A model generated the notes under the pieces. It saw only the letters and a program-made list of their open reading frames with translations. It was not told the origin of the DNA and made no database searches. The position numbers and the translations under genes are program-made. Source: Actinomyces haliotis (GTDB taxonomy: Bacteria > Actinomycetota > Actinomycetes > Actinomycetales > Actinomycetaceae). From it: DNA of 64,000 nt. Below, in pieces: positions 34,736 to 43,580 of the stretch (the first letter of the stretch is position 1; each line of letters starts with the position of its first letter). The stretch is from NCBI RefSeq assembly GCF_015355765.1, contig NZ_JACWNA010000004.1, positions 79,556 to 143,555 of the forward strand. Reading direction: 5' to 3'.

Positions 34736-36109
34736 GTGGCCACCGGCGACGAGCACCTCCAGCGCAACCTCACCAACCGGCACATCCAGCTCATCGCGAT
34801 CGGGGGCGCGATCGGCACCGGCCTCTTCATGGGCTCCGGCAAGACGATCTCGCTCGCCGGCCCCGGCGTCCTGCTGGTCTACGCCATCATCGGCGGGGCG
34901 CTCTTCCTCGTCATGCGGGCGCTCGGCGAGGTCCTCCTGTCAGACCTGCGCTACAAGTCCTTCGCCGACGTCGCGCACGACCTCATCGGGCCGTGGGCCG
35001 GCTACATGACCGGCTGGACCTACTACTTCTGCTGGCTCGTCACCGCCGTCGCCGAGGTCGTCGTCATCACCGGCTACCTGCGCTTCTGGTGGCCGACCCT
35101 CCCGCTGTGGATCCCGCCCGTCGTCACCGTCGCGCTGCTCCTCTCCCTCAACCTCACGACCGTGAGGGCCTTCGGCGAGATCGAGTTCTGGTTCTCCATC
35201 ATCAAGATCGTCGCGATCCTGGCGCTCGTCGTCGTCGGGATCTGGATGGTCGCCACCGGCTTCACCTCACCGGGCGGCGCGCACGCCAGCCTCGCCAACC
35301 TCTGGAACGACGGCGGGCTCTTCCCCCACGGCTTTGACGGCTTCGCGGGTGCCTTCCAGATCGCCGTGTTCGCCTTCGTCGGCACCGAGCTCATCGGGAC
35401 CACCGCCGCCGAGGCCGAGGACCCCGAGGTCACGCTCCCTCGCGCCATCAACGCGATCCCCGTGCGGATCCTGCTGTTCTACCTGGGGGCGCTCGCTGCC
35501 ATCATGTGCGTCACCCCGTGGCGCGAGGTCTCCGCCGACTCCTCGCCCTTCGTCGCCATGTTCACCCTCGCGGGGCTCGGCGTGGCCGCGTCCGTGGTCA
35601 ACTTCGTCGTCACTACCGCGGCGGCCTCGAGCGCCAACTCCGGCATGTACTCGACCTCCCGGATGCTCTTCGGGCTCGCCGAGGCGGGGCAGGCGCCGGC
35701 CGTCTTCGCGGGCCTGTCCAAGCGGTCCGTGCCGGCGCCGGCGCTGCTGCTCACCTGCGCGGCCCTACTCACCTCCATCCCGCTGCTCTACGTCTCCGAC
35801 TCGATCATGGCGGCCTTCACCGCGGTGACGACCGTGGCGAGCGTGCTGTTCATCCTCGTGTGGTGCGTCATCCTCATGTGCTACCTGCGCTACCGGCGGC
35901 TCCGTCCCGAGGTGGCGGAGGCGAGCGCCTTCCGGATGCCCGGCGGCCGCGCGGCCGCGTGGGCCTGCCTCGTCTTCTTCGTCTTCGTCACCTGGACGCT
36001 CACGCTCGCCGACGACACCCGCGTGGCCGTCGTGTGGAGCCCGCTGTGGGTGGCCGCGCTCGCGGTGGCCTGGTGGATGCACCAGCGGCGCGCCGCGCGC
36101 GCAGCCTGA
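34736..36109 (+). CDS. APC-family amino acid permease (CycA/AnsP type)
   Basis: Twelve-TM amino acid:proton symporter of 457 aa in the APC/AAT group. The N-terminal RNLTNRHIQLIAIGGAIGTGLFMGSGKTI is characteristic (key part GGAIGTGLFMGSG), followed by MRALGEVLL, AGYMTGWTYYF and FAFVGTELIGTTAAEAEDP. It most resembles D-serine/D-alanine/glycine transporters, but side-chain specificity cannot be read reliably. GTG start at 34736 with GGAAGGA upstream. It is divergent from the DUF2079 operon and stops 11 bp before a family B palindrome. Confidence 0.88.
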   Translation: MATGDEHLQRNLTNRHIQLIAIGGAIGTGLFMGSGKTISLAGPGVLLVYAIIGGALFLVMRALGEVLLSDLRYKSFADVAHDLIGPWAGYMTGWTYYFCWLVTAVAEVVVITGYLRFWWPTLPLWIPPVVTVALLLSLNLTTVRAFGEIEFWFSIIKIVAILALVVVGIWMVATGFTSPGGAHASLANLWNDGGLFPHGFDGFAGAFQIAVFAFVGTELIGTTAAEAEDPEVTLPRAINAIPVRILLFYLGALAAIMCVTPWREVSADSSPFVAMFTLAGLGVAASVVNFVVTTAAASSANSGMYSTSRMLFGLAEAGQAPAVFAGLSKRSVPAPALLLTCAALLTSIPLLYVSDSIMAAFTAVTTVASVLFILVWCVILMCYLRYRRLRPEVAEASAFRMPGGRAAAWACLVFFVFVTWTLTLADDTRVAVVWSPLWVAALAVAWWMHQRRAARAA

Positions 36110-36119
36110 GCGCTGCGTG

Positions 36120-36240
36120 TGGTGCTCTCAGCGGGTCAGAGCATCCGGCCGGTTCGTGCTGCTGAATGTCTGCGCAGGTCAGAGGCCCGCGGTCGTTTCC
36201 TGCTCAGCCCCGAGCCGGCCCTGACCCGCTGAGAGCGCCA
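36120..36240. repeat. 121-bp palindromic element, family B, left of second DUF559 gene
   Basis: TGGTGCTCTCAGCGGGTCAG (36120-36139) is inverted at 36221-36240 with one mismatch in 20. It starts 11 bp after the permease stop and overlaps the last 20 or so codons of the DUF559 gene, so the protein's C-terminal tail is encoded by the element. Same length and arms as the element at 37148. Confidence 0.88.
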
Positions 36241-37075
36241 TCCGGCGGAGTACCGACTCCACGATCGGCACGGTCCGCCCGGCCATGACGTCCTCGCGAG
36301 TGAGCCTCACCGGGGTGACGCCCCGCGCGAGCAGGAGCTGGTCCCGGCGGCGGTCGTTGGACCAGGCGGACTTGAGCGAGTGGTACGTGTAGCCGTCCGT
36401 CTCGATGTCCAGGCCCTCCATGACCAGGTCGAGCTCGCCGACCCCGGGGACGACGAGCCCCGGCACGGGCCGGTGCCCGGCGTCCTCGAGCTCGATCCGG
36501 GCGAGGGACTCGATCGGCGAGCGGGCCCTGTCCGTGCACCGCGCCAGTCGCCGGCGCGCGGTGGGGCACCCGTGCCGGTTCCCCTGCAGCCTCGCGGCGA
36601 CCTCCTCGCGCGTCACGAGCCCGCGGTGCAGCGCGTTGTCCGCGATCGCGATGGACTCCTTCTCCGGGCCGCAGCGCAGGAGCCTCGCCACAAGGCGGTC
36701 GATCGGGACCGCGAGACCTTGGACCTCGAGCCCCGGCTCGCGATGGACCGTGACGCCGGGTGCGTGGACCGATCCGCGGCTGGAGGGCACCGCGACGTGA
36801 ACCGGGGAGGCTGGGATGAGCTCGGGCAGGCCGTACGCGGCCAGCGCGCTCCCGCAGGTGAGCAGGCCGTCGCACCGGCGTGCGGCCAGGACGGGCGCTG
36901 CCGCCTCGGGAAGGTGGACCACCGACCCCGTGCGCTGGAGGGCGCCGGAGCTGATGAGACGCGCGAGGACCCGCCGCCCCGTGCTCCCCAGACCGAGCTC
37001 GGACTGGCGGAGCGCGCCGGTCGGGAGGATGAGCGCGATGATCCGCTCCTCCTCGAGATCCGCCGCCCGTCCCAT
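36179..37075 (-). CDS. wHTH plus DUF559 (Vsr-like nuclease fold) protein 2
   Basis: Protein of 298 aa with the same architecture as the gene at 17559. The N-terminal half resembles AbiEi-type winged helices (GALRQSELGLGSTGRRVLARL, quoted key part GSTGRRVLARL; ALAAYGLPEL). The C-terminal DUF559 nuclease-like domain has Asp216 in GELDLV, Glu225 and Asp227 in IETDG, YTYHS and RRRDQLLLARGVTPVRLTREDV. The start at 37075 is an ATG. It is bracketed by family B palindromes at 36120 and 37148, and its last codons lie inside the first. The two DUF559 proteins are clearly diverged, as are their palindromes. Biochemical role unknown. Confidence 0.8.
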   Translation of the reverse strand: MGRAADLEEERIIALILPTGALRQSELGLGSTGRRVLARLISSGALQRTGSVVHLPEAAAPVLAARRCDGLLTCGSALAAYGLPELIPASPVHVAVPSSRGSVHAPGVTVHREPGLEVQGLAVPIDRLVARLLRCGPEKESIAIADNALHRGLVTREEVAARLQGNRHGCPTARRRLARCTDRARSPIESLARIELEDAGHRPVPGLVVPGVGELDLVMEGLDIETDGYTYHSLKSAWSNDRRRDQLLLARGVTPVRLTREDVMAGRTVPIVESVLRRMALSAGQGRLGAEQETTAGL

Positions 37076-37147
37076 GGGGCGAGCCTCGCCTCGAGGGGAG
37101 TGCGTGCGCCAGGGAGGGGGTCGCGTCTGTGGAGAGCGAGCGGGCTG

Positions 37148-37268
37148 TGGTGCCCTGAGCGGATCAGAGCCTCAGAACTGCGCGCGGTCGGCCGGGTGCG
37201 GGGCTCTGACCTGCGAGGACATTCGTCGGCACAAAGCGCCGACTGCCTCTGACCCGCTCGGCGCACCA
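37148..37268. repeat. 121-bp palindromic element, family B, right of second DUF559 gene
   Basis: TGGTGCCCTGAGCGGATCAG at the left faces CTGACCCGCTCGGCGCACCA at 37249-37268, imperfectly inverted with several mismatches. It is 73 bp upstream of the DUF559 start and 18 bp from the kbl stop. The arms are the same family as at 36120 and the length is identical. Confidence 0.82.
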
Positions 37269-37286
37269 TCTCACGGGCGGAGCCCC

Positions 37287-38465
37287 TCAGCCCACCACGG
37301 ACTGCCGGGCCCGGACGAAGGCGTCGACGCACTCGCGCACGTCCTCCTCCGTGTGCGCCGCGCTCAGCTGCACCCGGATGCGCGCCCGCCCCTTGGGCAC
37401 TACCGGGTACGAGAAGGCGATGACGTAGACCCCCTCCGCGAGCATCCGGTCCGCGATCTCCACGGCCTCTCGCTCGGACGCGAACATAACCGGCACGATC
37501 GGGTGGCTCCCTGGCAGCAGGGTGAAACCGGCCTCCTCCATGAGGGAGCGGAACAGCTCCGCGTTGCGCGCCAGGTGCGCGCGCGACTCGTCGGCGTACC
37601 GCGCGATCCGGATCGCCCGCAGACTCCCGCCGACCACCGCCGGCGCCACCGTGTTGGAGAACAGGTACGGGCGCCCGTGCTGACGCAGCAGGTCGATGAC
37701 CTCCTGTGGGCCGGCCACGTACCCGCCACTCGCCCCGCCGAGCGCCTTGCCCAGCGTCCCAGTGAGCACGTCGACCTCGACCCCGAACATCTCCGGGGTC
37801 CCCGCGCCGGTCACCCCGATGAATCCGACCGCGTGCGAGTCGTCCACCATGACGAGCGCGCCGTACTCCTCAGCCGCCTCGACGATCTCCGGGAGCGGCG
37901 CGTAGGAGCCGTCCATGGAGAAGACCCCGTCGGTCGCGATCATGATCCGCCGCGCCCCCGCGGCCCGCGCCTCCTTGAGGCGGGAGCGCAGGTCGGCGAC
38001 GTCGCCGTTGCGGTACCGGTACCGCGCCGCCTTGCACAGACGCACGCCGTCGATGATGGAGGCGTGGTTGAGCTCGTCGGAGACGATCGCGTCCTGCGCC
38101 CCGAGCAGCACGTCGAAGATCGCGCCGTTCGCGTCGAAGCAGGAGGAGAACAGGATCGCGTCGTCGGTGCCGAGCCAGTCGGCCAGCTCCCGCTCGAGCT
38201 CGCGGTGCGGCGTCTGGGTGCCGCAGATGAAGCGCACCGAGGACAGGCCGAAGCCCCACTGGTCGAGGGCCTCGTGGGCGGCGTCCCGGACGCGCGAGTC
38301 GTCGGCCAGTCCCAGGTAGTTGTTGGCGCAGAAGTTGAGGGCGACGCCGGTGGTGGTCTCGACCTCGGCGCCCTGGGCACTGACGATCTCCCGCTCCTCC
38401 TTCCAGGTGCCGGCCCCACGGATGTCGTCGAGCTCGCCCGCGAGCTCGTCCTTGAACGCGTACAC
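37287..38465 (-). CDS. kbl: Glycine C-acetyltransferase (2-amino-3-ketobutyrate CoA ligase)
   Basis: PLP enzyme of 392 aa that converts 2-amino-3-ketobutyrate plus CoA to glycine and acetyl-CoA, second step of threonine degradation. Motifs include LNFCANNYLGLADD, VDDSHAVGF and the PLP-lysine loop VLTGTLGKALGGASGGYV, with SNTVAPAVV after it. Full length. It lies 1 bp downstream of a tdh gene whose 5' end is missing. Kbl therefore lacks its usual upstream partner, and its promoter may also be lost. It could still work on 2-amino-3-ketobutyrate from another source. Confidence 0.95.
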   Translation of the reverse strand: MYAFKDELAGELDDIRGAGTWKEEREIVSAQGAEVETTTGVALNFCANNYLGLADDSRVRDAAHEALDQWGFGLSSVRFICGTQTPHRELERELADWLGTDDAILFSSCFDANGAIFDVLLGAQDAIVSDELNHASIIDGVRLCKAARYRYRNGDVADLRSRLKEARAAGARRIMIATDGVFSMDGSYAPLPEIVEAAEEYGALVMVDDSHAVGFIGVTGAGTPEMFGVEVDVLTGTLGKALGGASGGYVAGPQEVIDLLRQHGRPYLFSNTVAPAVVGGSLRAIRIARYADESRAHLARNAELFRSLMEEAGFTLLPGSHPIVPVMFASEREAVEIADRMLAEGVYVIAFSYPVVPKGRARIRVQLSAAHTEEDVRECVDAFVRARQSVVG

Positions 38466-38466
38466 G

Positions 38467-39282
38467 TCAGTCCTCCCAGTTGATGATGACCTTGCCGCAC
38501 TCGCCCGAGCGTGCGGCCTCGAAGGCGTCGGCCCACTGCTCGGGCGCGAAGCGGTGGGTGATGATGCCGCGCACCTGGTCGCGCAGCTCAGGGCTGGAGC
38601 CCAGCATGAAGGAACCCTTGTACCAGGTGTCGTACATCTCGCGGCCGTAGACGCCCTGGATGGTGAGCATCCGGGTGATGACCTGGTTCCAGTCGATCTC
38701 GTAGCCGCCCTTGGGCAGCCCGAGCATCGCGATGCGCGCCCCGTGGTTGCACACGTCGATCACCTGACGGGTCGCGGCGGGCGCCCCGGACAGCTCGAGG
38801 CCGACGTCGAAGCCCTCCGTCATCCCCAGGCTCGCCATGACCTCGCGCAGGCCCTGCCGGGCCGTGTTGACGGTGACGGCGCCGACGGCGTCGGCGAGCC
38901 CCAGCCGGTAGTCCGACAGGTCCGTGATGACGACGTTGCGCGCCCCGCAGTGCCGGGCGATCGCCGCGCACATGACGCCGATCGGCCCGGCGCCCGTGAC
39001 GAGCACGTCCTCGCCGGCGAGCGGGAACTGGAGGGCGGTGTGGACGGCGTTGCCGAACGGGTCGAAGAGGGCGCCGAGGTCCGGGTCGATCTCCTCGGAC
39101 TGCGGCCAGACGTTGCGGGCCGGGACGACGACGTAGTCGGCGAAGGCCCCGTCGCGGTTGACGCCGATAGAGCTCGTGCGGATGCACAGGTGGCGGCGCC
39201 CGGCGCGGCAGTTGCGGCAGCGCCCACAGGTGACGTGCCCCTCGACGCTCACGCGCTGGCCGACGGAGAGGTGGTCGGCGCC
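38467..39282 (-). pseudogene. tdh: L-threonine 3-dehydrogenase, 5'-truncated
   Basis: About 270 codons match Tdh from the middle of its catalytic domain to the end: LSVGQRVSVEGHVTCGRCRN, the structural zinc cysteines, DPFGNAVHTALQF, the NAD-binding GAGPIGVMCAA and MLGLPKGGYEIDWNQV. The first 80 or so residues are absent, including the catalytic zinc ligands Cys (CGTD) and His-Glu (GHE). Upstream sequence loses all similarity near 39282, followed closely by the start of a divergent inositol-monophosphatase-like gene. No frameshift is seen in what remains. It cannot be an active dehydrogenase; a deletion joined tdh to unrelated DNA (inference). Confidence 0.85.
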
Positions 39283-39372
39283 GCGCGCCGTCGCGCAGCT
39301 GGCCGTGGGCCGTCCTTGTGGAGCGTGGTCCAGGTCATAGGCTACCGACCGGAATCCACCCGAGGAGGACGT

Positions 39373-40293
39373 ATGACGACGACGCACCCGCACGCCTTGG
39401 CCGACCGGGAGGCCGCCCCTGACACGTCGGACCTGCTGTCCCTGCTCCCGGTGGCGCTCGACGCCGTGCGCGCCGGCGCCAGCCTCGCCCTCGACCCCGG
39501 CGAGGCGCTGCGGATCGGTACGAAGCGGAACCGGAACGACGTGGTGACCCAGGTGGACCGCGGCGTCGAGGAGCTCATCGCCGGGCGGCTCGCGGCCACC
39601 GGCTACGGGCTCATCGGGGAGGAGGGGCACGCCGCCGACTCCTGGGCCGGGCGCGTGTGGGTGCTCGACCCGATCGACGGGACCCTCAACTACGTGGCCG
39701 TGCACCGGCACTGGGCGATCTCGCTGGCCCTCGTCGAGGACGGCGAGCCGGTGCTCGGGATCGTCGCGGACCCCGTTGACGACCGCCTCTACGTCGCGCT
39801 CGCGGGCGGCGGCGCCTGGGAGGGGCGGCTTGAGCCGGGCCGCGAGGGAAGCGACGACGGCGGCGCTGGTGCCACTGGCGCCGGCGTACGAGGCGTGCCC
39901 GACGGTGCCGACGTCGTGATCGCTCTCGTCCCGGGCGCTTGGAGGCTCGCGGTCGAGGACGTCCCGCTTGCCGACGGCGTCGTCATCGCTCAGCTCCACG
40001 CGCTCGCGGCGCTGCGCCACCTGCCGGCGATCTGCGAGTTGACCCGCGGGATGCGCTGCTACGGGGCGGCCGCTCTCGAGCTCGCGGAGGTCGCCGCCGG
40101 GCGGGCGGGAGCCCTCGTGCACACGAGGCTCCAGCCCTGGGACGTCGCGGCCGGGGTGCTGCTGTGCACGGAGGCGGGCGCCGTCGTGAGCCGGCTGGAC
40201 GGGACGCGGGCCGACGTGCGTGAGCCAGGCTCCCTGCTCGCGGGTACGCCGAGCGCCGCCGCGGAGGTGGTGCGTCGCCTCGTCGAGGGCTGA
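39373..40293 (+). CDS. Inositol monophosphatase family protein
   Basis: Metal-dependent sugar-phosphate phosphatase of 306 aa, cytosolic. It carries the metal site GEEGH, the family signature WVLDPIDGTLNYV and the C-terminal WDVAAGVLLCTEAGA. The family includes inositol-1-phosphatase, histidinol-phosphatase HisN and fructose-1,6-bisphosphatases; which it is cannot be decided. A Gly/Asp-rich insertion (about residues 155-175) is unusual. ATG at 39373 with AGGAGG 6 bp upstream. The region just upstream is the tdh breakpoint. Confidence 0.88.
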   Translation: MTTTHPHALADREAAPDTSDLLSLLPVALDAVRAGASLALDPGEALRIGTKRNRNDVVTQVDRGVEELIAGRLAATGYGLIGEEGHAADSWAGRVWVLDPIDGTLNYVAVHRHWAISLALVEDGEPVLGIVADPVDDRLYVALAGGGAWEGRLEPGREGSDDGGAGATGAGVRGVPDGADVVIALVPGAWRLAVEDVPLADGVVIAQLHALAALRHLPAICELTRGMRCYGAAALELAEVAAGRAGALVHTRLQPWDVAAGVLLCTEAGAVVSRLDGTRADVREPGSLLAGTPSAAAEVVRRLVEG

Positions 40294-40398
40294 ACCGGCT
40301 GCCGCCGACGAAGGACCGCGCCTCGTCGCCCCACGTCAGCCCGGCAAGGGGGAGGGGAGGAGGCGCCGCTGCGCGCGGCAGCCGCCCCGGGCCGGCTC

Positions 40399-43302
40399 TT
40401 ACAGGTCGCCCTTCTTCTGGAGGCGCTGGAGGCTCAGCCAGCCCACCGGGATCGGCACCCAGAAGGTGACGAGGCGGTACACGAGCGCCGTCGACAGCGC
40501 CACACCGCTCGGCACGCCCGCGGTCACGAGGCCCGCCGTGAGCGCCAGCTCCACCGGGCCGATGCCGCCGGGGGAGGGGACCACGGAGCCCACCGTGTTC
40601 GAGGCGAGGTACGTGATCGCGAGGACCGAGAAGGGCAGCGTGTAGCCGAAGGCCCACAGGCTCGCACCGAAGGCGAGGATGTAGGACAGGGAGAGCAGGA
40701 CCGTGCCGCCCACGCCCAGGGCGAGGCGAACCGGGTTGGACACGACCCACACGAGTCGCGGCCACACCTGGCGGTAGGTCGGCTCGATCTTCGCCCACAC
40801 CCACGTGCGGACCTTCGGGATGGCCAGCGAGATCGCCACCGCCGCCACGAGGACGAGCGCGAGGGCGATGACCCAGCCGCTCGGCAGCGTGAGCCCGGTC
40901 GACTGGCCGGTCGTCGCCGCCAGGATCAGCAGCAGTACCACGGTGACGGCGAACTGGATGACCTGGACGAGGGCCACCGTGGCGACGCCGATCGCCGTCG
41001 GCACGCCCTTGCGGTTGAGGAAGCGCAGGTTGATGGCCGCGCCGCCCACGCCCGCCGGCGCCACGAGGGAGACGACGGAGCTCGCCAGGTGCACCTCCGT
41101 CGACTTCATGAGGTTGAGGCGCACCGGGGAGAAGGCGACGAGCGAGATGCCGGCGCCCACGTAGGTGGCCAGCGAGAAGACGAGCGCCCCGAGGATCCAC
41201 CAGACGTTCGCGTCGGCGACGGCGGCGCTGATCTCCTCGAAGTTCATGCGGCCCAGCAGCGTGTACAGGGCGACGAGCGCGATGACCGCCATGATGACGG
41301 TGCGCGCCGAGAAGCGGTTGAGCTTGGCGGGCTCCGCGTGCGCCGTCGGCGTGAGAGAGACGAGGGCGTCGCGCAGCTCCTGGAGGACCTTGCCGCGCCG
41401 GCCCATCGTCTCGCGGGTCGCCGCCGGGAGGACGACGCGCTGGAGCATCGGCGCGATCGAGGCGAGCTGCTCGGTGGTGAGCGAGCGGGACGCGGTCGCG
41501 ATGGCCCGGTCCACCCCGGCGATCGAGGCGACGAGCGCGAGGGTCTGGGCGAGGTCGACGCGGCGGGACAGCTCGGTGGAGATCGTCTCGCCCGAGTCCC
41601 AGTCGAGGAGCCACACGCGGCCGGTGGCGTCGACGATGACGCTCGAGCCGTCGATGGCGCGGTGCGCGAGGCCGGCGGCGTGGGCGCGGCGCACCTGGTC
41701 CCACAGCTGGGTGAGGACGTCGTCGCTCACGTCCTCGCCGACCTCGCCCAGGGAGCGGGCGCCGACGATGTGGTCGGTGACGAGGAGGACGGACTCGTCG
41801 GCCTCCGCCATGCCGAACAGGCTCGGGGTGCGCACGCCGGCGCGGCGCGCCTCGAGAGTCATGAGGGCGGCGTGCTCGGCCGCGGGGCGGACCGATAGGT
41901 CCCGGTCGGGGGAGAGGCCCTTGACGCGCAGGCGGTCCCAGACGGTGGACAGGAAGCCGGCGACCTGCCGGTCGGAGTCGAGGAGGGTGACGTCGCGGCG
42001 GCTGCCCTCGGAGTCCCAGACGGCGTAGAGGCGGTGGGCGGAGGGGCGGCCCTCAACGAGTGCCCCGGAGTGGGCCTCGGCGAGGACGGCGGCGAGGTCG
42101 ACGTCGTCGGCGGGGACGATGCGGTTGGCGTCGTCGGAGAGCGCGCTGGCACCGGTGCGCTCGGCGTCGTCGCGGTGGGGGGAGCCGAAGAGGGAGTCCT
42201 GGACGGCGTTCCCGGCCGAAGCGCGCGACGCGCCGACGTCGTCGGGGGAGGGTGCGTCGTCGGCGACGGCGACCTCGTCGGGGAGGTCCTCGCCGACGCC
42301 GGGGAGCTGCTCCTCGGGGACGGGCGCGGTGAGCGGGTTCTCGCGGACGCGCTCCGTGTAGCCGAGCGGCGAGTCGGTGGTGACGGTCCAGGCGCGGGTC
42401 TCCGGGGCCGGGTCCATACGGACGACCTTGACGGCGTCGACGCCGGCGCGGCGCAGGGCCCGCACGAGGTTGATCCCGTGGACGCGCCGGTCCTCGACCC
42501 CGAAGGCGTAGCGGACGCCGACGCCGACGAGCCGCCCCAGCAGGACGGACAGGACGGCGCCCGGCAAGGTGAGGGCGGAGCGGAGCACCGCCAGGCCGAC
42601 GATCGTCCACACCGCGGCCCAGCCGTAGCGGACCATGGAGGAGGAGCGCCGCTCGCCCGCGGCCGTCAGCAGGGCGGCGAGCGAGGCGAAGGTCGCGGAG
42701 ATGCCGATCTGGGCGGTGCCGGAGGCGGTGACCGTGAGGCCCGAGACGAGCGCCGTCGGCGCCCAGGCATCGGCCGCCGCGTGCGCGAGGACGCCGATGA
42801 GCCAGCCGCCGACCGCGGCGAGGCCGGACAGGGCGGCTCCGCGCCAGCTGCGGTGGAGGACCTGCTGGAGGAGGACGGCGATCGGGAGGATGAAGGTGGC
42901 CAGGCCCTCGATGGCCTGCAAGGGGAAGACGAGGATCTGGCGGAGCACCACCGCGAGGGCGTTCTGCACGTCCTGGGTGACACCCGTGGTCGTCTCGTGC
43001 GCGTAGGCGGCGAGGATGAGCATGGAGCCGACGCCGAGGACGCACAGGACGAGGTCGAGGAGGTCCTCGGTGCGTCGCAGCCGCTGGAGCGGGGCGTCGA
43101 CGAGGAGCGTGCGCGAGCGCACCACCGGGGCCGGGCGTGGGCGCGGCGCGCTCACGGGGGCGACCCCGATGCGGGGGATGCCGACCGGGGACGTTGCGGG
43201 CGCCGAAGCCTCGGCCGCGTCCGGGGAGGGGGAGGCGACCGGGTCCGTCTGAGGTGCACCGGCCGGTGCGTCAGGGCTGGTGGGGGTGGCCTCGTCGGTC
43301 AT
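40399..43302 (-). CDS. Flippase-like membrane protein with internal pseudokinase
   Basis: Large membrane protein of 967 aa from the ATG at 43302. Parts in order: a Pro/Ala-rich N-terminus (1-75); about six TM segments (90-290); an acidic linker; a kinase-like domain (about 430-640); and a C-terminal lysylphosphatidylglycerol-synthase/UPF0104 flippase-like domain (about 660-960), with VSLVAPAGVGGAAINLRFL and NTVGSVVPSPGGIGPVELAL. The kinase-like part has AHRAIDGSSVIVD where HRDLxxxNI is expected, and LLDWDSGE for DFG, so it is probably inactive or atypical. This domain order is known from other actinobacteria. Lipid or glycan translocation is inferred only from the C-terminal family. Confidence 0.83.
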   Translation of the reverse strand: MTDEATPTSPDAPAGAPQTDPVASPSPDAAEASAPATSPVGIPRIGVAPVSAPRPRPAPVVRSRTLLVDAPLQRLRRTEDLLDLVLCVLGVGSMLILAAYAHETTTGVTQDVQNALAVVLRQILVFPLQAIEGLATFILPIAVLLQQVLHRSWRGAALSGLAAVGGWLIGVLAHAAADAWAPTALVSGLTVTASGTAQIGISATFASLAALLTAAGERRSSSMVRYGWAAVWTIVGLAVLRSALTLPGAVLSVLLGRLVGVGVRYAFGVEDRRVHGINLVRALRRAGVDAVKVVRMDPAPETRAWTVTTDSPLGYTERVRENPLTAPVPEEQLPGVGEDLPDEVAVADDAPSPDDVGASRASAGNAVQDSLFGSPHRDDAERTGASALSDDANRIVPADDVDLAAVLAEAHSGALVEGRPSAHRLYAVWDSEGSRRDVTLLDSDRQVAGFLSTVWDRLRVKGLSPDRDLSVRPAAEHAALMTLEARRAGVRTPSLFGMAEADESVLLVTDHIVGARSLGEVGEDVSDDVLTQLWDQVRRAHAAGLAHRAIDGSSVIVDATGRVWLLDWDSGETISTELSRRVDLAQTLALVASIAGVDRAIATASRSLTTEQLASIAPMLQRVVLPAATRETMGRRGKVLQELRDALVSLTPTAHAEPAKLNRFSARTVIMAVIALVALYTLLGRMNFEEISAAVADANVWWILGALVFSLATYVGAGISLVAFSPVRLNLMKSTEVHLASSVVSLVAPAGVGGAAINLRFLNRKGVPTAIGVATVALVQVIQFAVTVVLLLILAATTGQSTGLTLPSGWVIALALVLVAAVAISLAIPKVRTWVWAKIEPTYRQVWPRLVWVVSNPVRLALGVGGTVLLSLSYILAFGASLWAFGYTLPFSVLAITYLASNTVGSVVPSPGGIGPVELALTAGLVTAGVPSGVALSTALVYRLVTFWVPIPVGWLSLQRLQKKGDL

Positions 43303-43386
43303 GGTCGCGAGTGTACGGGTGGGACGGGCAGGAGCCTTCCCGCTGCGCCGCCCGGCGCCTGTCGTTGCGCCGCCGCCCTGCCCCGT

Positions 43387-43509
43387 GTGGACCACCGCGG
43401 TCCACTGCCGTCTGCTGATTCCCCCGCCGCCGCGCGTGTGGACCACCTGCCCGAGTGTGGACCACCTGAGACACCGTCTCAGGTGGTCCACACTCGGGCA
43501 GGTGGTCCA
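43387..43509. repeat. 123-bp element, GGACCAC family, with a 34-bp perfect stem
   Basis: Bases 43439-43472 are exactly inverted at 43476-43509 with a 3-base loop, giving a 34-bp perfect hairpin. Each arm holds two TGGACCACCTG units. A second small palindrome, GTGGACC-N5-GGTCCAC, starts at 43387, and total length matches the other elements. It lies between the flippase-like gene (start 43302) and copA (stop 43581), where nothing else is seen. Confidence 0.88.
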
Positions 43510-43580
43510 AACCGGTGGGGTTCCGGAACTCAGGGCCGGTGGGGCCGGAGAGCCCGGGCGCGGTCGGAGCGGCCGGCTCC

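Noticed and set aside
40294..40398. Another palindromic element between two convergent genes
   Set aside because: Only a 9-bp GGCTGCCGC/GCGGCAGCC pairing; too short in this GC-rich context to call.
43387..43509. CRISPR array
   Set aside because: The repeats are inverted, with a 3-base loop, and not direct repeats with unique spacers; no cas genes in the window.
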